Made by a program: the position numbers and the translations under genes | NCBI GenBank assembly: GCA_018269075.1 | Contig: JAFDVJ010000102.1 | Location: forward strand, 1-55,709 | Source: Acidobacteriota bacterium | GTDB lineage: Bacteria; Acidobacteriota; Blastocatellia; Pyrinomonadales; Pyrinomonadaceae | DNA: 55,709 nt | Direction of reading: 5' to 3' | Part shown: positions 41,308 through 50,076 of the stretch, in pieces | Layout: every line of letters begins with the position of its first letter | Numbering within the stretch: the stretch's first letter is position 1 | The notes under the pieces: generated by a model | The model's database searches: none | What the model was told of the DNA's origin: nothing | The model's input: only the letters and a program-made list of their open reading frames with translations

Positions 41308-43923
41308 ATGGAACCTGCAAAATGGAAAAACATCAAAAATGTTCTTTCCGCGGCGCTCGATTTGCCCGCAAGCGAGCGGCGTGAGTTTCTTGCCCGCGAA
41401 CCCGACGAAGAAATCCGCCGCGCGGCCGAAAAACTGTTGGCGGCGCACGAAAAAGCCGAAGATTTTATCGACCGACCGCTTTTGATTCAGCAAGGCGCGG
41501 CCGACGATCGAACGAAAGACGATTTTGTCGGGGAAAAGATCGAAAATTATCTGATTCTCGAACGAATCGGCAGCGGCGGAATGGGCGCGGTTTATCTGGC
41601 CGAACGCGTCAATTCCGATTTCAATCAAAAAGTCGCGCTCAAGATCATCAAGCGCGGAATGGATTCCGACGCCATTCTCAAACGCTTTGCGCGCGAGCGA
41701 AAAATCCTTTCGACCTTAAAACATCCGAACATCGCCCAGCTGCTTGACGGCGGAATCTCGTCCGAAGGCCTGCCGTTTTTCGTGATGAAATATATCGAAG
41801 GTCTTTCGCTCAACCGGTTTTGCGGCGAAAACGATCTCGGTTTGGAAAAACGCCTCGAAATCTTCCGGCAAATCTGCGCGGCGGTCGAACACGCGCATAA
41901 AAATCTCGTCATTCACCGCGATTTGAAACCTTCGAACATACTGGTAACGGCGGACGGCGTGCCGAAGCTGCTCGATTTCGGCATCGCCAAACTTTTGTCC
42001 GACGACGGCGACGAAAGCGCGCAGACGGTTACTCACACCCGCGCTTTTACGCCCGAATACGCTTCGCCCGAACAGATTTTAGACAAAACCATCACCACCG
42101 CGACGGATGTTTATTCGCTCGGCGTAATTCTCTATGAAATGCTGAGCGGAAAACGCCCGTTTGAAACGACAGGCAAATCTTACGAGGAAATCATCAAAAG
42201 CGTCCGCGAAACCGAGCCGCTCCGTCCTTCGTCGGTCGTCCTCCGTCAATCGCCGGCCGGCCCGGGCGCGACGTCGGAAAACAAGGAACAAAGGACCAGG
42301 GAAGAAGGCCGGCAGACGAATCCGAGAGCCAGAATTCCAAACCTGAAATTACTCCGCGGCGATCTGGACAACATCATCCTGAAAGCTCTTCGCAAGGAAC
42401 CGTCGGAGCGCTACAGCTCGGTTCAGCAATTTTCCGAGGACATCGCCAGATTTTTAGAGGGCTTGCCGGTTCTGGCACAACCGCAGACGCTCAAGTATCG
42501 CTTCGGAAAATACGTTCGCCGCCACAAAGCCGGAGCGCTCGCCGCCGCGCTGGCTTTGTTTTCGTTGATCGGCGGAATCTCGGTCGCGACGTGGCAGGCA
42601 ATCGTCGCCCGCCGCGAACGCGCGCGCGCCGAACGGCGGTTCAACGATGTCCGGCAGCTGGCGAATTCGGTGATTTTCGAATATCAGGACGCGATTAACA
42701 ATCTTTCGGGCGCGACCGAAATCAGCGAAAAAATGCTCAACGACGCGGTGGTTTATCTCGACCGGCTGTCGGCGGAAAACGTCGAGGACACCGCGCTTCG
42801 GCTCGAACTGGCGAGAGCTTACGTAAAAGTCGGCGACATTCAGGGAAACACTTTCAACGCCAACCGCAGCCGTTTCGATCGGGCGGAGGAAAGTTATCGA
42901 AAAGCGCTCGCTCTGAATGAAACCGCACTCGCCGAAAGACCTCAGGATCAGACCGTTCTGAAACAATTGGCCGGGAATTATTCCCAGATCGGCGCCATCA
43001 AAAGAATTCAGGGAAATCTTGACGAATCGACCGCGTACTATCGAAAAACCGCCGATATTTTCAGAAAAATGCTGGCGAACAACCCAAACGACAATGATGC
43101 TTTGATCGCTCTCGCTTCGACGCAGATCAACATCGCCACCCAGCGCGAAGAGCCCGAACAGGTCGAGGAAAGTTTGAAGATTTGCCGCGAAGCGGTCGAA
43201 ATTTATGAACGGCTGCTGGCCGGCGACCCGTCAGATAAATCCCTGAAATCGCGCCGTTTGGGCGGCTACGACGCGCTCGCCGACGTGCTGATGGCGGCTC
43301 CCGATAAACGCGGCGAGGCGCTCAGTTATTACAACAAAATCATCGCGCTGCTCGAAGACGAGCTACGCGGCCGGCCGGACGATCTCGAAATTCGTGAAAG
43401 AATCGCGCTGACGCACAGCTACGTCGCCGACGCGCTGCATTTGACGGGCCGGGAAACGGAAGCCGACGCGGAATATAAAAAATCGCTTGCGCTCTACGAT
43501 GCGGTCATCAAAGCCGACGCGAAAAACGATTTTGCCGTTTTTATGCGCGACGTCGTCAAAATCCTTTTCGGCAAGTTTCTGGTCGAACGCGAAAAATTTT
43601 CGGAAGCGGCCGGAATTCTTCAGGAACCGCTCAAAAATCTGCCCGCGCGGCTCGAAAAAGACCCGCAGGAATTCACCACCGATTTTCTGATCGCGGTCGC
43701 TCATCACAATTTCGGGAAAGCGCAGCTGAATTTATACAAAAACAGCGGGAGCCGGGATTCGGACCGGCTGAAGTCCGCCGAAGAGAATCTGCAAAAAAGC
43801 GTTTCGATTTACGAAAAATATTTCGGCAAAGTCATAATCCCGCGAATGTCCGCCAAAGATCTGGCGGAAGATGCGCGCCGGAACCTTGAAAATTGTCGAA
43901 AAATGCCCGGCGCGAATTCCTGA
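41308..43923 (+). CDS. Membrane Ser/Thr protein kinase with C-terminal TPR domain
   Basis: The 871-residue protein has an N-terminal segment of about 70 residues, then a Hanks-type kinase: P-loop IGSGGMGAVY, VALKIIK Lys, catalytic HRDLKPSN, DFG in LLDFGIAKLL, and TPEYASPEQ. A membrane helix lies near residues 410-430 (ALAAALALFSLIGGISVATW). An outer TPR-like region follows to the end (ESYRKALALNETALAERPQ, ALSYYNKIIALLEDELRGRP). It pairs with the ECF gene before it; phosphorylation of the sigma factor or of a linked target is the usual model in such modules. A bidirectional terminator follows. Confidence 0.94.
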   Translation: MEPAKWKNIKNVLSAALDLPASERREFLAREPDEEIRRAAEKLLAAHEKAEDFIDRPLLIQQGAADDRTKDDFVGEKIENYLILERIGSGGMGAVYLAERVNSDFNQKVALKIIKRGMDSDAILKRFARERKILSTLKHPNIAQLLDGGISSEGLPFFVMKYIEGLSLNRFCGENDLGLEKRLEIFRQICAAVEHAHKNLVIHRDLKPSNILVTADGVPKLLDFGIAKLLSDDGDESAQTVTHTRAFTPEYASPEQILDKTITTATDVYSLGVILYEMLSGKRPFETTGKSYEEIIKSVRETEPLRPSSVVLRQSPAGPGATSENKEQRTREEGRQTNPRARIPNLKLLRGDLDNIILKALRKEPSERYSSVQQFSEDIARFLEGLPVLAQPQTLKYRFGKYVRRHKAGALAAALALFSLIGGISVATWQAIVARRERARAERRFNDVRQLANSVIFEYQDAINNLSGATEISEKMLNDAVVYLDRLSAENVEDTALRLELARAYVKVGDIQGNTFNANRSRFDRAEESYRKALALNETALAERPQDQTVLKQLAGNYSQIGAIKRIQGNLDESTAYYRKTADIFRKMLANNPNDNDALIALASTQINIATQREEPEQVEESLKICREAVEIYERLLAGDPSDKSLKSRRLGGYDALADVLMAAPDKRGEALSYYNKIIALLEDELRGRPDDLEIRERIALTHSYVADALHLTGRETEADAEYKKSLALYDAVIKADAKNDFAVFMRDVVKILFGKFLVEREKFSEAAGILQEPLKNLPARLEKDPQEFTTDFLIAVAHHNFGKAQLNLYKNSGSRDSDRLKSAEENLQKSVSIYEKYFGKVIIPRMSAKDLAEDARRNLENCRKMPGANS

Positions 43924-43962
43924 ATCCGATCAAAAACGCCGGCCGGCGCTCCGGCCTGACGC

Positions 43963-43995
43963 AAAAAAAGCCGGGAAAAGCTCCCGGCTTTTTTT
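43963..43995. terminator. Bidirectional terminator
   Basis: Seven A, GCCGGGA, a 5-nt loop, TCCCGGC and seven T form a symmetric terminator between the convergent kinase and LVIVD genes. Confidence 0.9.
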
Positions 43996-44016
43996 GATCG
44001 ACCGTGACGAAAAGGC

Positions 44017-45966
44017 TCAGACCGCGGGCTCGCCGAGGATGTCGGCGAGCGCCTTCATCCGGGCCGCGTCGGCGGCGTTTTTGGCCGTGCCGGCGCTCGT
44101 TTCGAGCGTCGGCGCGAAGGTCTTGAGCTTGGCGGCGTCCTTTTTGCCGAGCTTCGAGGCCTCGGCCTTTTTGATCGACTGCCGGAGGTCGGCGATCTGA
44201 CCGGCCGAGAGCGCCTGCGAGCGTTCGAGCTGATCGATGTAGGCCTTGGCGACGGTCAGCGTGCGCGGCCATTCGATCTTCGTCTGGTTCTGGATGTTGA
44301 GCTCGCTTAACCGGACCGATTTGGCGGCGTCGATCTCGTTCTGCGTCAGGAATTTCGTCGGCGTGAGCTCGAACACGTCGAGGCCGCGCGCGATTTCCGA
44401 GCCGTAGATGTGGCCGTTGTACCAGTAAGCCGACCAGTCGCCGCCGAGGATCAGCGTCTTCGGATCGATCGGCCCGCGGTCGAAATAGGCGATCTCGAAC
44501 GGATTTTTGCCGTCGGTGAAGTCCATCACCGAGATGCCGCCCTGATACCACGCCTGAACCTCGATGTCGCGGCCCGGCACCGGGACGAGCGAGCCGTTGT
44601 GCGCGACGCAGTTTTCGCTGTCGCCCTGCGCCGCCGGCATTTTGTAGTAGCTCGCGAAATTGAGCTTGCCGTCGACGAGATCGAAGACCGCGTTCGCGCC
44701 CCATTTGTTGGGATCGGTCGCGCGGCAGCGCGCGCCCAGGCCGCCGCCCCATTCGTCGGTGAAGACGACCTTTTTGCCGTCGTTCGAAAACGTCGCCGAA
44801 TGCCAGTAGGAATAATTCGGATCGTTGACCGCGTCGACGCGTTTCGGGTTGGCCGGGTCTTTGATGTCGAGCAAAATTCCGTTGCCCTCGCAGGCGCCGG
44901 CCGCGAGGCCGATCTCGGCGTAGACGGTGATGTCGTGACACTGATCGGTCGGCGTCGGTTTGGTCAGACCCTGCGGGCTGTGCGTGCCGCCGTTGTCGAG
45001 GCCGTTGACGATGCCGGTCCGCGAATCCATAAAGACGCGCGGGCTCGAGACGATCTTCGCTTCCTGCGGCGCGGCGACCGGCACCTTGATGACGTCGATC
45101 TTGAAGAGCGAGGTGTTCGAGTCCTTGTCCGGCGCTTCGCCCGAACAGCCGGCCAGTTCCCCGTTCGGACGGACGAACGAGGTTTCCGAAACGTAGACGT
45201 AGACGTTGCTCTTATCCTTCGGATCGACGACCAGCGTGTGCGTGTGCGAGCCGCGGCAGGTCTGAACGGCGGCGACCTGTTTCGGGCTGCGGATGTCGCT
45301 GATGTCGAAGATGCGGACGCCGCGGAAACGGTCTTTTTCGACCGGCGGCTCGTTCGACTGGCTGGCCTGCGCGTTGGCCGCCGGCGGCGCGGGCGGAAAG
45401 CCCTGCACGCTGCAGTCGAGCCGGCCGTTCGGCATCTCGACCGACATAAAGAGCAGGTTGTTGTAGACCGAAACGTCGCCCTGCCCGCCGGGGCAGACGA
45501 GCGACGTCATCAGTTTGGCCTTCGCCGGGTCGGAGATGTCGTAGATGTTGACGCCGTAGAAATTGCCCTGAAACAGGCGGTTGCCCTGAAAGGCGAGATC
45601 CGAATTGGCGAAGGCGAGCTGCGCGATCATCAGCTGGAAGTTTTTCGGCATCTTCGACGTGTCGCCCATCCCCATCATCCCGAGCGTCTTCTGGACGTTC
45701 GGGCTCGCGGGATCGTCCGAGCCGAGCTGAAACGCGTCCGGCTTTTTGAGCAGCAGGAGATGCTTCATCCCCATCGCCGCCTCGCCCGCGTCGTAGAGCC
45801 CGGGCGTCAGCTTAAAGCGCGGATCGCTGGTATCCGAGCCGGTCATTCCCGGCGGCAGCGTCGGCGCCGGTTCGGGCGTCTGGGCGCGCGCCGCGACCGC
45901 TCCGAACGCGCCGGCAACAAGAAAAGCCGTCAGCAAACGGCCCGCGAAAGTTGATATTTTATTCAT
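44017..45966 (-). CDS. Secreted LVIVD-repeat propeller protein
   Basis: The 649-residue protein has a signal peptide ending in AARAQ. LVIVD repeats, with cores such as NFYGVNIYDISDPAKAKLMT, FRGVRIFDISDIRSPKQVA and ISVMDFTDGKNPFEIAYFD, follow between about 130 and 520. They build a propeller of unknown catalytic role. Conserved Cys (CRGSHTHTLV, CHDITVY, ENCVAHNGS) and His residues suggest metal or disulfide sites. A helical Lys/Ala-rich end (AKAYIDQLERSQALS) follows. AGAGGGA lies before the ATG. It is downstream of the Met/His-rich DUF305 gene on the same strand, and the two probably act together. Confidence 0.88.
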   Translation of the reverse strand: MNKISTFAGRLLTAFLVAGAFGAVAARAQTPEPAPTLPPGMTGSDTSDPRFKLTPGLYDAGEAAMGMKHLLLLKKPDAFQLGSDDPASPNVQKTLGMMGMGDTSKMPKNFQLMIAQLAFANSDLAFQGNRLFQGNFYGVNIYDISDPAKAKLMTSLVCPGGQGDVSVYNNLLFMSVEMPNGRLDCSVQGFPPAPPAANAQASQSNEPPVEKDRFRGVRIFDISDIRSPKQVAAVQTCRGSHTHTLVVDPKDKSNVYVYVSETSFVRPNGELAGCSGEAPDKDSNTSLFKIDVIKVPVAAPQEAKIVSSPRVFMDSRTGIVNGLDNGGTHSPQGLTKPTPTDQCHDITVYAEIGLAAGACEGNGILLDIKDPANPKRVDAVNDPNYSYWHSATFSNDGKKVVFTDEWGGGLGARCRATDPNKWGANAVFDLVDGKLNFASYYKMPAAQGDSENCVAHNGSLVPVPGRDIEVQAWYQGGISVMDFTDGKNPFEIAYFDRGPIDPKTLILGGDWSAYWYNGHIYGSEIARGLDVFELTPTKFLTQNEIDAAKSVRLSELNIQNQTKIEWPRTLTVAKAYIDQLERSQALSAGQIADLRQSIKKAEASKLGKKDAAKLKTFAPTLETSAGTAKNAADAARMKALADILGEPAV

Positions 45967-46003
45967 CGTTAGATTCCCTCTTGGTATTTTGTTGAAAGCC
46001 GGT

Positions 46004-46192
46004 TTTAAGTCTTTTTAAGTCTTAAGTCTTAAGTCTTGAGTCTTAAGTCGTCCGTTTCGTAGTCATTTCGTTTATATATCTTCAAATCCTCACCCGAAAC
46101 GGAAAACTCGCCGAGCCGAAACCAGACTCAAGACTCAAGACTCAAGACTCAAGACTCAAGACTCAAGACTCAAGACTCAAGACTCAAGACTA
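46004..46192. repeat. Heptanucleotide arrays (AAGTCTT)n / (ACTCAAG)n in inverted orientation
   Basis: AAGTCTT units at 46004-46048 face about ten ACTCAAG units at 46123-46190. The right array runs into the DUF305 gene, whose TAG stop (46192-46190) begins at its border. Confidence 0.9.
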
Positions 46193-46912
46193 TTTCCCGC
46201 CGAGCATCTTCTCCATAATCCTGATCTCGGCGCGCTGGCCGCTGTCGACGTCGGTCGTGAAATTGAAGAGCTCGGCGTCCTGGCCGGCGCCGGCCGTATC
46301 GTACAGCTCTTTGACCATCACGAGCGCGCCCGTGTGGTGCTGGATCATCCCGGTCAGAAACAGCTTGTCGAACTCCGCGCCCTTCGCCTTTCGCAAAGCG
46401 TCCATCTGCTCGGGCGTGAGCATTCCGGGCATCAGCATCTGATGCTTGTGCTTCGACATATCCATTCCCGGCATATCCATCCCCGGCATATCCATCGCCG
46501 GCATCGCCATCTCGGTCGGCGCGCCGCGCGTTTCGAGCCAGCGCTTCATAAAGTTGATCTCGGACGACTGCGACTGGCTGATCCGCGCGCCGAGCAGCCG
46601 GAGCTCCTTGTTTTCGGTGCGCGATTCGATCAGCGCGGTCATCTCGACCGCCTGCCCGTGATGCATAATCATTCCCTGCATAAACTCGACGTCTTTCGGC
46701 GAGCGCGGTGGCAGCACGGCGCGCGTCGTGCTCGGCAGCGTCTTCGTCGGCTGTCCGGGCGCGCCCGGCTGAACGACGACCGGCGCCTCGGTCTGCTGCG
46801 CGCGGACCGCGGGCGCCGACCAGCCGGCGAGCGCGAAAAAAACGACGGCCGGACAGAGCCCGGCCGCGACGCGGAAACAATACGACATCATCGGGGTGAC
46901 TTTATTTAACAT
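46190..46912 (-). CDS. Secreted Met/His-rich DUF305 family protein
   Basis: The 240-residue protein has a signal peptide (AGWSAPAVRAQ). The DUF305 four-helix, ferritin-like fold appears as two half-sites, EFMQGMIMHHGQAVEMTALI and FLTGMIQHHTGALVMVKELY, each with a His pair. Between them lies MDMPGMDMPGMDMSKHKHQM, a Met/His-rich strand typical of copper or silver binding. DUF305 proteins are often linked to copper resistance, but metal identity is inference. The ATG at 46912 lies 9 nt from the TAAAAT box. The LVIVD gene follows 224 nt downstream beyond the repeat array. Confidence 0.9.
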   Translation of the reverse strand: MLNKVTPMMSYCFRVAAGLCPAVVFFALAGWSAPAVRAQQTEAPVVVQPGAPGQPTKTLPSTTRAVLPPRSPKDVEFMQGMIMHHGQAVEMTALIESRTENKELRLLGARISQSQSSEINFMKRWLETRGAPTEMAMPAMDMPGMDMPGMDMSKHKHQMLMPGMLTPEQMDALRKAKGAEFDKLFLTGMIQHHTGALVMVKELYDTAGAGQDAELFNFTTDVDSGQRAEIRIMEKMLGGK

Positions 46913-46921
46913 CGATAGCGA

Positions 46922-46951
46922 ATTTTAGCACAAACAACCGGCGCCGGCCAA
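46922..46951 (-). promoter_or_regulatory. Promoter of the DUF305 gene (near-leaderless)
   Basis: On the minus strand TTGGCC (46951-46946) and TAAAAT (46927-46922) are 18 nt apart, and the ATG is 9 nt beyond the -10 box. The expected transcript has almost no leader, and no Shine-Dalgarno is seen. Confidence 0.5.
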
Positions 46952-47251
46952 CATTTTACCGGCGGCGTTTGGAAGCTTTTCGAAGCCCGAAAACGACCGG
47001 CCCGATTTATCGAAGATCGAATATCGATTAAATTCAGAAGCCCGGACAGTTTTTCAAACTGCTGAATTTAATGGATAATTGAGATTCGAAAATATAACCC
47101 GGGCGGGCGAACGGAAGAAATGCCGCCGACGGATCACACGATTTATACGGACGATTTTGATAAATAGTTTTCGGTCCGCAGGCGATCGCACGATCCGCGG
47201 GCCGGGCCAATCGATTCGTCTTTGCGCGCGGCCCGGATCAAGACGGTTACG
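46952..47251. other. Intergenic gap with an inverted repeat
   Basis: The gap holds no gene. ATTAAATTCAG at 47027-47037 is repeated as its complement at 47062-47072, a hairpin with a 24-nt loop. Confidence 0.45.
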
Positions 47252-47578
47252 ATGGATTACGAAAATTACTGGACGGGTTTCGCGGATCTGGTCTCGAACG
47301 GCGGTTTCGAGATGCCCCGCGACGCCGTCGGACTGATCACGATGGTCGTCGCCTTCGCCGGCAGCTACGACGAATTTTTCGAAAAAGTCGGCGCCACCGC
47401 CGAGAGCATCGGCCTCAAACTGATCTGGATCGACGAACCGGAAACGATCGCCGATTACCTGAAAAAAAACGAGGTCGCCGGGCATCACGAGATCTTCGAA
47501 CTGCTGGCCGAAGCCGAGCGCCACCCCGCCGACGTCCACTGCGGCGACTTTTTCTACTACACGCACGACGACGCCTGA
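47252..47578 (+). CDS. Small acidic protein of unknown function
   Basis: The 108-residue protein starts MDYENYWTGFADLVSNGGFE. It contains hydrophobic VGLITMVVAFAGSYDEFF, a central region with GLKLIWIDEPETIADYLKKN and an end rich in His, Asp and Cys (RHPADVHCGDFFYYTHDDA). It has no signal peptide. No family is recognised. Its high acidity and small size recall immunity proteins, but there is no toxin gene beside it. The ATG at 47252 is chosen as the start since the upstream residues look non-coding. Confidence 0.6.
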   Translation: MDYENYWTGFADLVSNGGFEMPRDAVGLITMVVAFAGSYDEFFEKVGATAESIGLKLIWIDEPETIADYLKKNEVAGHHEIFELLAEAERHPADVHCGDFFYYTHDDA

Positions 47579-47755
47579 GACGGCCGTCGTCCCGATTTTT
47601 TCGTTTCGATAGTCGCCGTCGTCTTATATAATGAGCCGGATGATAAACAATCGGGCAAATCCATAAAACGGAAATGTTCGGAATAACGGAAGGCTGAAAA
47701 CCGTTGACCGCTCCTCAGCTTTCAATTACGGTTTTTATTTATTCCCCAAAATCCT

Positions 47756-48241
47756 ATGAACAAAGAGGAATTTAATGTCTTCAAAGATAAACAAAAACTC
47801 GGCGAGCTTTTAAATCTGAACCCCGATTTGAATATTCGTGAATTTGTCGCCGAGGCGGACTTTCCCGTTGAAAAGATTTGGAAAAGAGTCGTTTCCTATA
47901 ATATGCCCCTGCAAGCGGTCATCGACGCCGGCGCGTCCGAAACGGAGATCCGCCAATGGCGCGAGAACTGTCTGACCGGCAGCGGTTTAGGAAAAGAGCT
48001 GCTTTTGTCGATCGGCGGTTACGGCGGCCTGCCGTGGTTAAAAGCAGTGCCTTCGGAACCGGTCGGCTCAATAATTTCCCTGTTGGAATTATTGCCCGAT
48101 AAAGAGCTGCTGATTTACGATCCAGCCGGTAAAAAAATACTTTATTTCTTCGAGGAAGAGAATTTCTTTGGTTTTTTAACGACCGATCCGAAGTCTGACG
48201 AACATCCGACCGGTTTAGACTATTTCAATGCTGAAAAATGA
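47756..48241 (+). CDS. Small cytoplasmic protein of unknown function, AT-rich
   Basis: The 161-residue protein has an N-terminal helical part (NKEEFNVFKDKQKLGELLNL) and a segment that reads like a helix-turn-helix (LQAVIDAGASETEIRQWREN). A beta-rich end includes GGLPWLKAVPSEPVG and KELLIYDPAGKKILYFFEEENFFGF. No family is recognised. Its base composition is clearly more AT-rich than that of neighbouring genes, which hints at transfer. Its last 14 nt overlap the next gene, so the two are translationally coupled. Confidence 0.72.
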   Translation: MNKEEFNVFKDKQKLGELLNLNPDLNIREFVAEADFPVEKIWKRVVSYNMPLQAVIDAGASETEIRQWRENCLTGSGLGKELLLSIGGYGGLPWLKAVPSEPVGSIISLLELLPDKELLIYDPAGKKILYFFEEENFFGFLTTDPKSDEHPTGLDYFNAEK

Positions 48242-48464
48242 TCTATCCATTTGCAGGATCTGCGGTTTACGGCAGCCCGACCAGCCGTCGGGCGACGACC
48301 GAAAAACGCCGACTCACAGTATCTGCGACTGCTGCGGCGGCGAGTTCGGTGACGAGGACTGCCGGCTCGCGTCGATCGGAAAATATCGAAAACAATGGCT
48401 CGACTCGAGCGCCGGATGGTGTAATCCGAAACTCCGGCCCGATAACTGGGATTTGAAACTGTAA
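48228..48464 (+). CDS. Small Cys-rich zinc-ribbon-like protein
   Basis: The 78-residue protein has CRIC near the start and SICDCCGGEFGDEDC in the middle, a likely zinc-binding pair of knuckles. Then comes SIGKYRKQWLDSSAGWCNPK and an end RPDNWDLKL. The look is that of the small 'CPCC' cysteine-rich proteins often found alone or as candidate immunity proteins in polymorphic-toxin neighbourhoods. This is a resemblance only. It overlaps the preceding gene by 14 nt and lies 35 nt before an inverted-repeat element. Confidence 0.72.
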   Translation: MLKNDLSICRICGLRQPDQPSGDDRKTPTHSICDCCGGEFGDEDCRLASIGKYRKQWLDSSAGWCNPKLRPDNWDLKL

Positions 48465-48499
48465 AATGGATTGTGTAAACAAAGCTCGTCCGGTCTCGA

Positions 48500-48686
48500 A
48501 AAAAGCGGCGCAGCCGCGCTCGTGTCAGTAGCGTCGGCGATAGCCGATGCACCGTCCGCCGGCCGGGCCTTGCATCTCAAACCGTTCGATATCAAGGGTT
48601 TTAACCTTCCCGTCAAGTCACACCGGCGCGGCGGTGCATCGGCTGCCGCCGACGCTACTGACACGAGCGCGGCTGCGCCGCTTTTT
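48500..48686. repeat. 55-bp near-perfect inverted repeat element
   Basis: The arm at 48500-48554 (starting AAAAAGCGGCGCAGCCGCGC) matches the complement of 48632-48686 with two mismatches in 55 bases. The 77-bp interior has no gene. It has the layout of a small non-autonomous element or a long hairpin. Confidence 0.88.
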
Positions 48687-48708
48687 CCCTTCGATTACAC
48701 AATTAATT

Positions 48709-48896
48709 TTAACGTGAGTTCGACGTAAGAATCGACGCCAGACGGAGCGCCGGCATCCTGCCGGCAATGCGTTTGAAAAACGCAAACAGCGTTTCATTTA
48801 CCAGATGATTTTAGGAAAATGAAACGCTGTTACGCCGCTTGCGCGCCGTTTGCCGGCAAGATGCCGGCGCTCCGTCCTTACGCCGAACTCACGTTA
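48709..48896. repeat. 188-bp element with nested inverted repeats
   Basis: Outer arms start TTAACGTGAGTTCG and hold ACGGAGCGCCGGCAT. The left arm (48709-48766) has about 10 extra bases relative to the right (48851-48896). A perfect inner 15-bp inverted repeat AACAGCGTTTCATTT lies at 48785-48799 and 48817-48831. The element ends 84 nt before the stop of the prenyl-synthase gene. Confidence 0.85.
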
Positions 48897-48979
48897 ATTT
48901 TACAGTCCCGGATTTGGCCGATCAATTGAAAAAGGAATGTTGACGCGTTCGGCACGGGTGCCGGCGCGGTCGGCGCGGG

Positions 48980-49858
48980 TTATTTTTCGCGGGCGAGGAT
49001 GAAATCGAGCAGTGCGGCGAGGATGTCCGTGTTTTTGTCGATCGTTTTTAAGGATTCGGCGGCTTCGGCGTGAACCTGCGCGGCGAGACGGCGGGTTTCG
49101 GCGAGTCCGTGGAAATGCGGGTAGGTCGCTTTCTCGGCCGTCACGTCCTTGCCGGCCGTTTTCCCCAGAACTTCGGTCGTCTGCGTGACGTCGAGGAGGT
49201 CGTCGGTGATCTGAAAGAGCAGGCCGAGCTTTTCGGCGTAAAGGGTCACCGCGCAAAGCTCGTCGTCGCCCGCGCCGGCGATCAGCGCGCCGGCGCGGGC
49301 GGCGACGCGGATCATCGCGCCGGTCTTGCTGCGATGGATTTTTTCGAGATCTTCGAGCGAAATCCGGCGGCCCTCGGCGTCGAGATCGAGCTGCTGGCCG
49401 TCGACCATCCGGGCGGCCGCTTCCGCCAATTCGGCGATCAGTTTGAGCCGCGTGCTTTCGGTTAACTGCGCGTCGTTCGCGATCGCGTGAAAGGCGAGCG
49501 TCTGCAATTGGTCGCCGGCGAGGATCGCGGTCGCCTCGTCGAACTTGACGTGACAGGTCGCGCGGCCGCGCCGCAGCTCGTCGTCGTCCATCGCCGGCAG
49601 ATCGTCGTGGATCAGCGAGTAGGTATGGATCATCTCGATCGCGGCGGCGGTCGACAAAAGCCGTTCTTCGGGCGCGCCGAAAACGCGGCCCGCGGCGAGC
49701 GTGAGCGCGGGGCGAAAACGCTTGCCGCCGGCGAAGACGCTCCACCGGAGCGCCGCGTAAAGCCGCGCGGGCGGCGTATTTTCGGCCGGAATCAGCGCGT
49801 CGAGCCGCGCGTCGACGCGGCGGCTGCAGTGATCGAAGAATTTATTGAGATCGCGCAT
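48980..49858 (-). CDS. ispA: Short-chain polyprenyl diphosphate synthase (farnesyl/geranylgeranyl type)
   Basis: The 292-residue protein condenses isopentenyl diphosphate with allylic diphosphates in the cytoplasm. It shows GGKRFRP, the first Asp-rich motif HDDLPAMDDDELRRG, GQQLDLDAEG, the KTGAMIRVAAR loop and the second Asp-rich motif FQITDDLLDV, followed by GKTAGKDVTAEKATYP. Length and motifs fit bacterial IspA. The two residues spacing the first motif place it in the bacterial FPP/GGPP class; which chain length it makes cannot be read off with certainty. The start ATG at 49858 is clear. The heptamer array of 49873 lies just upstream. Confidence 0.92.
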   Translation of the reverse strand: MRDLNKFFDHCSRRVDARLDALIPAENTPPARLYAALRWSVFAGGKRFRPALTLAAGRVFGAPEERLLSTAAAIEMIHTYSLIHDDLPAMDDDELRRGRATCHVKFDEATAILAGDQLQTLAFHAIANDAQLTESTRLKLIAELAEAAARMVDGQQLDLDAEGRRISLEDLEKIHRSKTGAMIRVAARAGALIAGAGDDELCAVTLYAEKLGLLFQITDDLLDVTQTTEVLGKTAGKDVTAEKATYPHFHGLAETRRLAAQVHAEAAESLKTIDKNTDILAALLDFILAREK

Positions 49859-49872
49859 TTGTTATGAAATCC

Positions 49873-49985
49873 GAGTCTTGAGTCTGAAGTCTTAAGTCTT
49901 GAGTCGATTTTGAATTTCGAATGTTTTTTCCGGCCAAGACTCTGGACTTAAGACTTAAGACTGAAGACTTAAGACTCAGGACTCA
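49873..49985. repeat. Heptanucleotide arrays (AGTCTTG)n in inverted orientation
   Basis: AGTCTTG/AGTCTTA units (49873-49905) face AAGACTT/AAGACTG units (49937-49985). The array occupies the divergent space between the prenyl-synthase and SH3b genes. Confidence 0.85.
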
Positions 49986-50014
49986 GCTTATCAGCATAAC
50001 GGTTATTCCGAATC

Positions 50015-50044
50015 TTGCAAAGAGCGGGCGGCGGTGTTATAACA
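50015..50044 (+). promoter_or_regulatory. Promoter of the SH3b gene
   Basis: TTGCAA (50015-50020) is followed after 17-18 nt by TTATAAC (50038-50044). The ATG lies 33 nt downstream. Confidence 0.45.
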
Positions 50045-50076
50045 CGAGAAAGATTAATGTTTCGCTTTCCGATTTT

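Noticed and set aside
46123..46190. CRISPR-like array
   Set aside because: Units are 7 bp with no spacers, and no cas genes are present; it is a simple tandem repeat.
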